A stretch of 64,000 bases of DNA from an uncultured Flavobacteriales bacterium. Lineage in GTDB: Bacteria > Bacteroidota > Bacteroidia > Flavobacteriales_E > Vicingaceae. The stretch spans positions 1-64,000 of the forward strand of contig CALCHN010000067.1 of the NCBI GenBank assembly GCA_937901255.1. Direction: 5' to 3'. The notes under the pieces were generated by a model. That model was not told the origin of the DNA and did no database searches. It saw only the letters and a list, made by a program, of their open reading frames with translations. Below, in pieces: positions 45,889-52,656 of the stretch (within the stretch, counting starts at the first letter, position 1; the number at the start of each line of letters is the position of its first letter). Position numbers and translations under genes: made by a program.

Positions 45889-46235
45889 GTTCCGTAGGAA
45901 CTATATTTTGGTAGTTTATACAAATAATAGGTAATAAAGTCCCGTAGGGACGGCATTTATTCATAGCATTCAAATACCTATTTTTCATCCTAGTCAACAT
46001 CGAATTTATTTAACAAATCAAGATATCCTTCTCTCCATTCTTTTGTAATGATATTTACTATACCTTTTACAGCAAAAACAGTATTGATGGATGGTAATTT
46101 GTGTATAAGTATTTAAGTTCGTTGAGTTCGCAAGCTCGATTAGCATGGTTAATTATTAGTTTTTTAAAATATCGTCCCTACGGGACTTGATGAACTGCAA
46201 TGGTAATTATTACCAAAATATTGTCCCTACGGGAC
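45889..46235. repeat. Cluster of GTCCCGTAGGGAC palindromes
   Basis: Four copies: GTTCCGTAGGAAC at 45889-45901, GTCCCGTAGGGAC at 45939-45951, and the reverse orientation GTCCCTACGGGAC at 46174-46186 and 46223-46235. Inverted pairs around a unique centre resemble REP/BIME clusters mobilised by Y1 (RAYT) transposases. Confidence 0.8.
45990..46112 (-). pseudogene. Possible C-terminal remnant of a Y1 transposase-like gene
   Basis: A 41-codon open stretch without a start codon, bounded by stops, ends in 'EWREGYLDLLNKFDVD'. That pattern (aromatic, Glu-x-Tyr, Leu-Leu, Val-Asp) loosely recalls the C-terminal tail of IS200-like Y1 transposases. No HUH motif or catalytic Tyr region is present. Its place among REP-like palindromes makes a RAYT relic plausible, but the resemblance is weak. 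Confidence 0.2.
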
Positions 46236-46306
46236 TTAATAGCTACAAAGAGAATTATTTTTTCTTATTTCAGTATAAAAGTATTATTTTCTTCTCCCCA
46301 ACTTAT

Positions 46307-46918
46307 TTACTTGCCCTTTCCTTTTATATCAATATCTTGGATTTCGTTAAACCGTTCGATAATTTCTGCTGCATTAGCTTTTTCCAATTCAATTTCAACA
46401 AAGCAAGTTAGCTCGAAGTGTTGTTTGGTAACCGTTAATTGGTGCTGATTGATAAAAGCCATTATTGCCGACATCTTATCATAATTAAATTCAATTTTAT
46501 AAGTTTCAGTAAGTTTTTTAGTGATGATTTTGCCATTTTCCAACGCTTCTTTTGCAGCAGCTTTATAAGCATTTACTAATCCGCCAACACCTAATTTTGT
46601 TCCACCAAAATAACGAACTACCACAATAGCAACATTGGTTAATTCTTTAGATAGTAATTGACCGTAAATGGGCGAGCCAGAAGAGTTTTTAGGTTCTCCA
46701 TCATCACTATACCTGTATTGTTCGCCATTAATACCAAAGCGAAAAGCGTAGCAAAAATGTCGTCCGTTAGGATGTTCAGTTTTAATAATGGATAATTGTT
46801 CTTTAAAGGAATTTTCGGAAAGAACTGGAAAAGCATAAGCTAAAAACTTGCTGCCCTTTTCCTTATACTCTCCTGTAGAAGAGTTACTTAATGTTAAATA
46901 ACTTTCTTTATTTTCCAA
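46307..46918 (-). CDS. YigZ/IMPACT family protein
   Basis: 203 residues from a TTG start at 46918, because an in-frame stop precedes it and no ATG is near. The N-terminal UPF0029/Impact domain has 'GSKFLAYAFPV', 'DDGEPKNSSGSPI' and 'VVRYFGGTKLGVGGL'. The C-terminal part (about residues 140-200) matches the DUF1949 domain, with 'NYDKMSAIMAFI'. The family is conserved and linked to translation or stress, without a settled function. Confidence 0.92.
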   Translation of the reverse strand: MENKESYLTLSNSSTGEYKEKGSKFLAYAFPVLSENSFKEQLSIIKTEHPNGRHFCYAFRFGINGEQYRYSDDGEPKNSSGSPIYGQLLSKELTNVAIVVVRYFGGTKLGVGGLVNAYKAAAKEALENGKIITKKLTETYKIEFNYDKMSAIMAFINQHQLTVTKQHFELTCFVEIELEKANAAEIIERFNEIQDIDIKGKGK

Positions 46919-47011
46919 CTTTTTAAAAAATTTATGTATTTACAAAGTTGGCAATAGAAATCATTATCGCAAATTTTATTTGCGGTAAATTAAATTAAAA
47001 TGTCAATCAGC

Positions 47012-47182
47012 TTAGGCTTTCACTCTTTGTTTATTCTTCAGTGCTCTTAGTCTTCTTAAAGCCTCTAAATGTTCTTTTCTTTTTTTTTTCGGTTTGTAGT
47101 TTTTACTCATGATGTAAAGTACTCCGAAAATAGCTCCAAGGAACAATGCAGTAACTAGGAACAAGATTAAATTTGAGTCCAT
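47012..47182 (-). CDS. Small membrane protein with basic tail (56 aa)
   Basis: A 56-residue ORF from ATG 47182 to TAA 47012. One transmembrane helix (about residues 4-25, 'FLVTALFLGAIFGVLYIM') is followed by a strongly basic cytosolic tail with 'KPKKKRKEHL' and 'LRRLRALKNKQR'. The positive-inside pattern and regular codon use support a real gene. The lysine stretch is encoded by a 10-base A-run. I do not recognise the family. It lies alone upstream of the YigZ-type gene on the same strand. Confidence 0.65.
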   Translation of the reverse strand: MDSNLILFLVTALFLGAIFGVLYIMSKNYKPKKKRKEHLEALRRLRALKNKQRVKA

Positions 47183-47625
47183 AATGTTAGGTTTTAAGTG
47201 AAGCGATAGGTAGTCAATTCAACATTAAAACACAGTTTTTAGATAAATGAAATAAAAATTTCGACCAATCCTTAAATCTGTACTATGAAACATATAACGT
47301 AAGTTTTTTTAAATTGTTACTTTTATACTTTATTATTTTATGAAACGACCGTGAATAAAAATTTATCAGACAGGAAAATGATTATTTGGGAGTTACATCT
47401 GACCGATAAAAAACAATGAGTATAAACTGATGAAAAAGCAAAATTTCACTTTCGGACAACTTTAACTCACCCCCAAGTTATCTTGCGATAACTACTCCCC
47501 CTCTCTTTTGAAGAGAGGGGGTTAGGGGGTGAGTTGAGAGCGAAATTTCTTTCAATTGTAAAAATAGTTACTTTAATTATAGATAGTTATGGAGCATTAT
47601 CTGATTAAGAAACTGAGATAAACAT
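47183..47625. other. 443-bp gene-free region upstream of meaB
   Basis: The only strong structure is the 72-bp C/G-rich palindrome at 47464-47535, 90 bases before meaB. The rest is AT-rich, without a supported ORF. The divergent small membrane gene and meaB probably both have promoters here. Confidence 0.5.
47464..47535. repeat. 72-bp C/G-rich palindromic repeat, copy 2
   Basis: Outer arms AACTCACCCCC and GGGGGTGAGTT are perfect complements. Inside are a GTTATC-TTGC-GATAAC hairpin and a CCCCCTCTC ... GAGAGGGGG hairpin. The reverse complement matches 12971-13043 along its whole length, so these are two copies of one element. Confidence 0.85.
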
Positions 47626-48645
47626 ATGAAACGACAGATAAACATCAATAAATTAAACAAAAAAAAGCTACTTTCTGTAGATGAATATGTTAGTGCCATA
47701 GCTAAAGGAGATAGAAATGCATTGAGTAAAGCGATTACACTTGTTGAAAGTAATAATAAATCGCACCAAGTTATTGCTGAACAAATTATTGAAAAATGCC
47801 TGCCTTTATCAGGAAAATCATTTAGAATAGGTATTACAGGTGTACCAGGTGTTGGAAAAAGTACATTTATTGAGGCGTTGGGAATGTTTTTAATTCAACA
47901 AAAAAACAAAAAAGTAGCTGTTTTAGCTATAGATCCGAGCAGCAATAAAAGTAGTGGAAGTATTTTAGGCGATAAAACCAGAATGAACGAACTCTCTGCT
48001 CAGGAAAATGCTTTTATCCGACCTTCCCCTTCTTCAGGGACGTTGGGAGGTGTAGCAAGAGCAACAAGAGAAAGTATAATTTTATGTGAAGCTGCCGGTT
48101 ATGAAGTTATATTGGTAGAAACCGTTGGTGTTGGTCAGTCGGAAACGGAAGTAAAATTAATGGTGGATTTCTTTTTATTGTTGATGCTTGCTGGTGCGGG
48201 AGATGAATTGCAAGGCATAAAAAGAGGCATTATGGAAATGGCTGATGCACTTGTTATTAATAAAGCCGAAGGAGACAATATTGACAAAGCTAAAACTGCC
48301 AAAAGAGCTTACCAAAATGCGTTACATTTATTTCCGCCCAATAAAAATGCGTGGACACCAAAGGTTGAAACTTGCTCAGCATTAGAGCATACCAATATTC
48401 CTGAAATATGGAAAATAATGGAAGATTTTCAGCATTTGTTGGTGAGCAACGGTTTTTTTGATACACAGCGAAAAGAACAAGTAAAACATTGGTTGCAAAG
48501 TGAAATTAATCAGGCATTAATAGCTATGTTTAATGACAATACAGCTATTCAGGATAAACTAAAGGTTCTGGAAAAAGAAGTGTTGAATAATACCAAATCT
48601 CCTTTTGCAGCAGCAAACGAGTTGATTGGATTGTTGAAACAGTAA
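47626..48645 (+). CDS. meaB: Methylmalonyl-CoA mutase-associated GTPase MeaB
   Basis: 339 residues; G3E-type GTPase that protects and reloads the B12 cofactor of methylmalonyl-CoA mutase (ArgK/MeaB family). The P-loop 'GVPGVGKST' is at residues 72-80, with 'AIDPSSNKSSGSILGDKTRM', 'IRPSPSSGTLGGVA', 'ETVGVGQSE' and 'NKAEGDN' following. Full length. The mutase genes themselves are not in the window. A hypothetical exported protein gene follows 10 bases downstream. Confidence 0.95.
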   Translation: MKRQININKLNKKKLLSVDEYVSAIAKGDRNALSKAITLVESNNKSHQVIAEQIIEKCLPLSGKSFRIGITGVPGVGKSTFIEALGMFLIQQKNKKVAVLAIDPSSNKSSGSILGDKTRMNELSAQENAFIRPSPSSGTLGGVARATRESIILCEAAGYEVILVETVGVGQSETEVKLMVDFFLLLMLAGAGDELQGIKRGIMEMADALVINKAEGDNIDKAKTAKRAYQNALHLFPPNKNAWTPKVETCSALEHTNIPEIWKIMEDFQHLLVSNGFFDTQRKEQVKHWLQSEINQALIAMFNDNTAIQDKLKVLEKEVLNNTKSPFAAANELIGLLKQ

Positions 48646-48655
48646 ACATCTAAAT

Positions 48656-49120
48656 ATGAAAAGAATTGCTGTAATATTAATTATTGGATTTTTCTTAAGT
48701 TTTAGTATGGTTGTTAATGGTCAAATACATCACGCTAGTACTAAAGAACAAGGGGCTTTAATGATTGAAGGGAAAGTAACAGACTTAGGTAAAATTGGAT
48801 TATTTGCAAATGTTCAAATCGAATTCAAGAAAGGATCTTATAAATTTGATGCTATGCACATATTCAGTGATAGTAGCGGTTTTTTTCAGATTATATTAAA
48901 AAGAGGTGTTAAGCATAAATTCATTATATATGCTGATGGATTTAAACCAAAAGTTTTAGAAATTGATACAAGAAAAAGTGGTAAAAGTAAAAATGGTTAT
49001 GTAATCCCAATAGAGGTAGTTTTAGAAAAGGGAAAAAAAGAAGTTGAAGGATTAACTCCAGTAGTTGTAATATTTTACGATAAAGAAACCGATTCATATA
49101 AATCTAAGATGTACAATTAG
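48656..49120 (+). CDS. Exported hypothetical protein
   Basis: 154 residues with a signal peptide (about residues 1-22, ending 'VVNGQ'). The mature part is beta-rich: 'IEGKVTDLGKIGLFANVQIEF' then 'SSGFFQIILKRGVKHKFIIYADGFKPK', the rhythm of a carboxypeptidase-regulatory-like (CarboxypepD_reg) beta-sandwich. The family assignment is tentative. It starts 10 bases after meaB but is unlikely to share its function. Confidence 0.6.
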   Translation: MKRIAVILIIGFFLSFSMVVNGQIHHASTKEQGALMIEGKVTDLGKIGLFANVQIEFKKGSYKFDAMHIFSDSSGFFQIILKRGVKHKFIIYADGFKPKVLEIDTRKSGKSKNGYVIPIEVVLEKGKKEVEGLTPVVVIFYDKETDSYKSKMYN

Positions 49121-49175
49121 TTTTTTTATACTCTTGAATATTTGTAATATGTTTGGAAATTAGTGAATAAACAAA

Positions 49176-49898
49176 ATGAAGAAAAATAGATATTATCATT
49201 TATCTTATTGTTCTGTTTGTAAAAACAGAACTTTTAATTTACAAAATGGAATTATTTGTAAATTAACAAATGAACAAGCTAATTTCTCTGATTATTGTCT
49301 TGATTATACTTTAGACAATGAAAAAATCAAACAAATCAAAAATGATATTTCTTCAAAAATTGAGAGTGATTTCTGTAATAATTCACTTATTTCAACATTT
49401 GGTAACGTTGGAAAATATAAGGAATTAACACCTAGTAAAACATCAAAGTACAATTCAAAAAAAAATACTCATGGTTTAAAACTTGGAAAAAATAAATTCT
49501 TAGCTCCTATGTTCATTCTTTTTGCTGTATCATTTTTAGTTATGATAATAAAAGGTGCAATCGATAATGAAAAAATTGCAAATTTTCAAAATGCTGGATT
49601 AGCAATTTTAATTCTTTGTGTCCCCTTTTTATGGTTCGGAGTAAAACAATTGCTTGATAACAAAATATATATTGAAACTTCTGATAAGCTATTAATGTTA
49701 AATGGATATATAATAGCATGGAATGATATATTAGTTGTAGGTTTTTCTGAGTTACATACAGGAAAAGGACCTTCATCGATAAATATGGTAATTGGCACAA
49801 AAACTAGAGGTTTAATTGTTACTAATATTGATAATATTCAAATTTCTCATCAAGAAATAGCTGATATTATTTTCTTAAACCAAAATACTAACACCTAA
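49176..49898 (+). CDS. Hypothetical membrane protein with N-terminal Cys motif
   Basis: 240 residues. Four cysteines (Cys12, Cys15, Cys28 and Cys41, as C-x2-C-x12-C-x12-C within 'CSVCKNRTF', 'GIICKLT' and 'DYCLDY') suggest a small metal-binding domain. Two transmembrane segments follow (about residues 110-128 and 138-158). A C-terminal beta-rich stretch ('LLMLNGYIIAWNDILVVGFSE') resembles a membrane-associated PH-like domain. I know the Cys motif only from uncharacterised Bacteroidota proteins. Function unknown. Confidence 0.6.
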   Translation: MKKNRYYHLSYCSVCKNRTFNLQNGIICKLTNEQANFSDYCLDYTLDNEKIKQIKNDISSKIESDFCNNSLISTFGNVGKYKELTPSKTSKYNSKKNTHGLKLGKNKFLAPMFILFAVSFLVMIIKGAIDNEKIANFQNAGLAILILCVPFLWFGVKQLLDNKIYIETSDKLLMLNGYIIAWNDILVVGFSELHTGKGPSSINMVIGTKTRGLIVTNIDNIQISHQEIADIIFLNQNTNT

Positions 49899-50022
49899 TA
49901 CTATTTAATTTGAAAACAACTAATTTTCACAGTACAAAACAATTCTACTACAACCATTTTCCCTTACTTCACAAATCAAAAAGCTTATTTCCTTATTTTT
50001 ACCATTCCAAAATTTGTTAAGA

Positions 50023-51384
50023 ATGCAAAAAATATACGCTTTATTGTTAGTTTTATTAACGCCTTTTTTACTTAAAGCACAAGGTGATTCTTTGTTTATT
50101 CGTTCTATCTATGATGTCGCTTTAGAAAAAGGTCATGCCTATAAAAATTTAGAAGTGCTTTGTAAACAGGTTGGAGCAAGAATTACTGGTTCTGCGGAAG
50201 CACAAAAAGCGGTAGAATGGGGTTACAACCTACTTTCTTCTTATGGTTTTGATACGGTTTATTTACAAGAAATTGATGCTCCTTATTGGAAAAGAGGCAC
50301 CAAAGAAGCAGGATGGATTTCTACTGCCAACAAGGAATTTCATAAATTGAATTTACTAGCTTTAGGAGGTTCTATCGCTACCAACGGTTTGCTAAAAGGG
50401 GATATAGTAGAAGTGGCAGATTATGAAGCATTGAAAACCATAGATAAATTGGCAGTAAAGGGAAAAGTTGTATTTATCAATCAGGCATTTGACCAAAAGC
50501 TTATCAATACCTTTAGTGCTTATGGTTATTGTTATCCGATGCGTGCATTTGGTGCTATTGAAGCTAGTAAATTAGGAGCAAAAGCGGTTATTATTAGGTC
50601 GATGGCAACACCGACAGATAATCATCCGCATACAGGTTCGCTGGTTTATGATGATAAAACACCTAAAATTCCTGCTGCAGCTATCAGTACTGCCGATGCA
50701 GATTTACTTTCTGCTTGGTTAAAACAAGGAGATGTATCTATTGCCTTAGAAATGGATTGTAAAACTTTACTAAATGTAACAACTTACAACGTTATTGCTG
50801 AAATGAAAGGGAAAGATGACCAAATCATCACTTTTGGCGGACATCTTGATTCTTGGGATGTTGGTGAAGGAGCTCATGATGATGGAGCAGGAATTGTTCA
50901 TTCTATTGAAGCATTGAGAATTTTAAAAACCTTGAATTATCAACCTCAACATACCTTACGTTGTGTGTTATTTATGAATGAAGAAAATGGCAATTTTGGT
51001 GGAAAAACCTATGCTAAATTAGCCAAGCAAAACAAAGAAAAACACCTTGCTGCCATCGAAAGCGATAGAGGTGGTTTTTTACCGTTAGGTTATGATGTGT
51101 TAGGCTCTGACAAACACCTCGAATTTGTTAAATCTTTCGACAAATTATTATTCGATTATGATTTAACGAAAATAAAGAAAGGTTATAGTGGTGTGGATAT
51201 TATGCCCTTAAGAGAAGAATATCCGGACATGTTGCAAATAGGTATTGCCATTAATTCTCAATTGTATTTTAACTACCACCATGCTGAAACAGATGTGTTT
51301 GAAGCAGTAAACAAAAGAGAATTGGAAATGGGTGCCGGAGCAATGGCAACTATTGTTTATTTGTTAGATAAGTATTTGGAGTGA
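50023..51384 (+). CDS. M28-family metallopeptidase (aminopeptidase Q-like)
   Basis: About 453 residues from ATG 50023, which gives a clean signal peptide (cleavage near 'LLKAQ'). A TTG three codons earlier is less likely. A PA-like insert (about residues 125-260) precedes the two-zinc catalytic domain, with ligands in 'GGHLDSWDVGEGAHDDGAG', 'FMNEENG' and later 'YHHAETD'. Such enzymes remove N-terminal amino acids from peptides in the periplasm or outside the cell. It complements the S46 and M1 peptidases in the window. Confidence 0.92.
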   Translation: MQKIYALLLVLLTPFLLKAQGDSLFIRSIYDVALEKGHAYKNLEVLCKQVGARITGSAEAQKAVEWGYNLLSSYGFDTVYLQEIDAPYWKRGTKEAGWISTANKEFHKLNLLALGGSIATNGLLKGDIVEVADYEALKTIDKLAVKGKVVFINQAFDQKLINTFSAYGYCYPMRAFGAIEASKLGAKAVIIRSMATPTDNHPHTGSLVYDDKTPKIPAAAISTADADLLSAWLKQGDVSIALEMDCKTLLNVTTYNVIAEMKGKDDQIITFGGHLDSWDVGEGAHDDGAGIVHSIEALRILKTLNYQPQHTLRCVLFMNEENGNFGGKTYAKLAKQNKEKHLAAIESDRGGFLPLGYDVLGSDKHLEFVKSFDKLLFDYDLTKIKKGYSGVDIMPLREEYPDMLQIGIAINSQLYFNYHHAETDVFEAVNKRELEMGAGAMATIVYLLDKYLE

Positions 51385-51844
51385 ATTTTTCTGCGATATA
51401 TTTCTCAACCAACTCTTTATCAGTTTTATTTTTTAAGATTAATAATTCATGATTTTTATGTGTTCGATAACTCATAAGAAATTTCGTTTTTCCGCTTCGA
51501 GTTAACTCCAAAAATTCAAATCGTTTTGGATCAAACTTATCGGTTATCAAATCCACTTTTTGAGTTCGGTCAAGTATTTTTATCAGCCGAATCATTTTTC
51601 CATTTTTCTCGTCAATCAGAATTTCTGAGTAATAAATCCAAGCCGCAAATCTGTAAACAATATATCCAATTAAAGTTAAAATTGCTATTAGTAATCCAAC
51701 TAACCAACCAAAAATAAAAATTAAGACAATAAACGAAATAGAATTCCAAACGGTTAATTCTTTCCATTTAAACGGAATTCTATCACTCAATAAATGAACG
51801 TGTCCATTTTTGGAAATTCTAAAATAATCTTCGTTTTCGTTCAT
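51350..51844 (-). CDS. Hypothetical membrane protein (PH-like)
   Basis: 164 residues. Two adjacent transmembrane segments (about residues 32-70) are followed by a beta-rich C-terminal stretch, a layout like bacterial PH-domain membrane proteins. No firm family is recognised. Its 3' end overlaps the convergent M28 gene by 35 bases, so the last 10 or so codons are on the opposite strand of that gene. Confidence 0.55.
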   Translation of the reverse strand: MNENEDYFRISKNGHVHLLSDRIPFKWKELTVWNSISFIVLIFIFGWLVGLLIAILTLIGYIVYRFAAWIYYSEILIDEKNGKMIRLIKILDRTQKVDLITDKFDPKRFEFLELTRSGKTKFLMSYRTHKNHELLILKNKTDKELVEKYIAEKFTPNTYLTNKQ

Positions 51845-51863
51845 AGTATATTTATATAGAAAC

Positions 51864-51886
51864 CGAACGCATTACAAATGCGTTCG
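51864..51886. repeat. Perfect CGAACGCATT-ACA-AATGCGTTCG hairpin
   Basis: Two 10-base arms with a 3-base loop. A degenerate copy lies at 10948-10970 beside another orphan gene. It sits between two hypothetical genes on the minus strand and may end the transcript of the upstream one. Confidence 0.8.
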
Positions 51887-51895
51887 AGTGAATCT

Positions 51896-52546
51896 TCAAT
51901 TATTGTTATTTATGTATTTTCGTTCAGAAGTTATAGTAATAAAATGTACCATCCAAATTAACCTATTATAATTTTTATTGAAATCAAATTTATCATGTAA
52001 CTGAAGAAAACTAAATGAAATAGATGGTGAGATACCACTAGAAGTTTCAATTGCTAAATGATAATTCTTAATTATCTCAGCACTTTTTCCATAATTTTTT
52101 AGAAATTCTAAATATTTACCTTCCATATTTAGATTAAGATATACCACATTAGTATCTTTCGTATAAATATCTCTTCCATATTCATAAATCCATATATCAT
52201 CAAACATTTTAGTTTTACTTATTTTATCTAAAAGAGCCTCATGTTTAGATGTTCCCATTTTAGTTTTTTGTCTAAAATCTTCCTCAGATTCTATATACTT
52301 CAATTCTTCAAAGAATAAATGATAAGCATTACTAACATTTTTTTCTCTTGATATTGTAACTAAATGTTTATCGAAAACAGATAATAATTTACCTAGTAGT
52401 TTTAATTCTTTTTTATTATACGTAGTATTTTCATTGGGTTGAGTATGGGCATAGTCAAAATTTTGTCCTTTTATTACAAAAAAAGAAGTGATAAATAAAC
52501 TTAGCAGAATTAAACTAATTATTTTATGTTTTTTTCTATGTTTCAT
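51896..52546 (-). CDS. Hypothetical protein with N-terminal membrane anchor or signal
   Basis: About 216 residues from ATG 52546 (a TTG three codons upstream is possible). A basic start 'MKHRKKHK' and hydrophobic stretch 'LILLSLFITSFFVI' form a signal peptide or anchor. The remainder is mixed helix and strand with many Lys, Tyr and Asp. No domain is recognised. It is flanked by the perfect hairpin repeat and by mutS, on the same strand as mutS but 108 bases away. Confidence 0.55.
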   Translation of the reverse strand: MKHRKKHKIISLILLSLFITSFFVIKGQNFDYAHTQPNENTTYNKKELKLLGKLLSVFDKHLVTISREKNVSNAYHLFFEELKYIESEEDFRQKTKMGTSKHEALLDKISKTKMFDDIWIYEYGRDIYTKDTNVVYLNLNMEGKYLEFLKNYGKSAEIIKNYHLAIETSSGISPSISFSFLQLHDKFDFNKNYNRLIWMVHFITITSERKYINNNN

Positions 52547-52628
52547 TATACTCAATCATTCTATTATGAAAATTGAAAAAATCAATTAATTCGTGTCCAA
52601 AATCAATACAAATTGACTAGTGTGGGGC

Positions 52629-52656
52629 TCTAATCTCTAATTTCCAATTTCCAATC
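52629..52656. repeat. (CTCTAAT/TTCCAAT)n short tandem repeat
   Basis: CTCTAATCTCTAAT followed by TTCCAATTTCCAAT reaches the mutS stop. It is the same short-period family as 19959-19979 and 25804-25832. Confidence 0.65.

Larger units (their letters stand above)
45815..46306. other. 492-bp gene-free region with palindromes and a possible gene remnant
   Basis: Between the M1 peptidase (+) and the YigZ-type gene (-) lie four 13-base palindromes of the GTCCCGTAGGGAC type and a 41-codon open stretch without a start codon. No intact gene is visible. Short ORFs that read across the palindromes look spurious. Confidence 0.55.

Noticed and set aside
45889..46235. A CRISPR array
   Set aside because: There are only four short palindromes in two orientations with irregular spacing (38 to about 220 bases) and no cas gene nearby.
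45768..46448. Several 60-80 codon frames across the palindrome cluster
   Set aside because: They read through REP-like palindromes or opposite to the YigZ-type gene, lack any motif, and overlap each other.
47626..49120. A meaB-linked B12 or propionate operon
   Set aside because: The gene after meaB encodes an exported beta-rich protein with no link to B12, and no mutase subunit is in the window.
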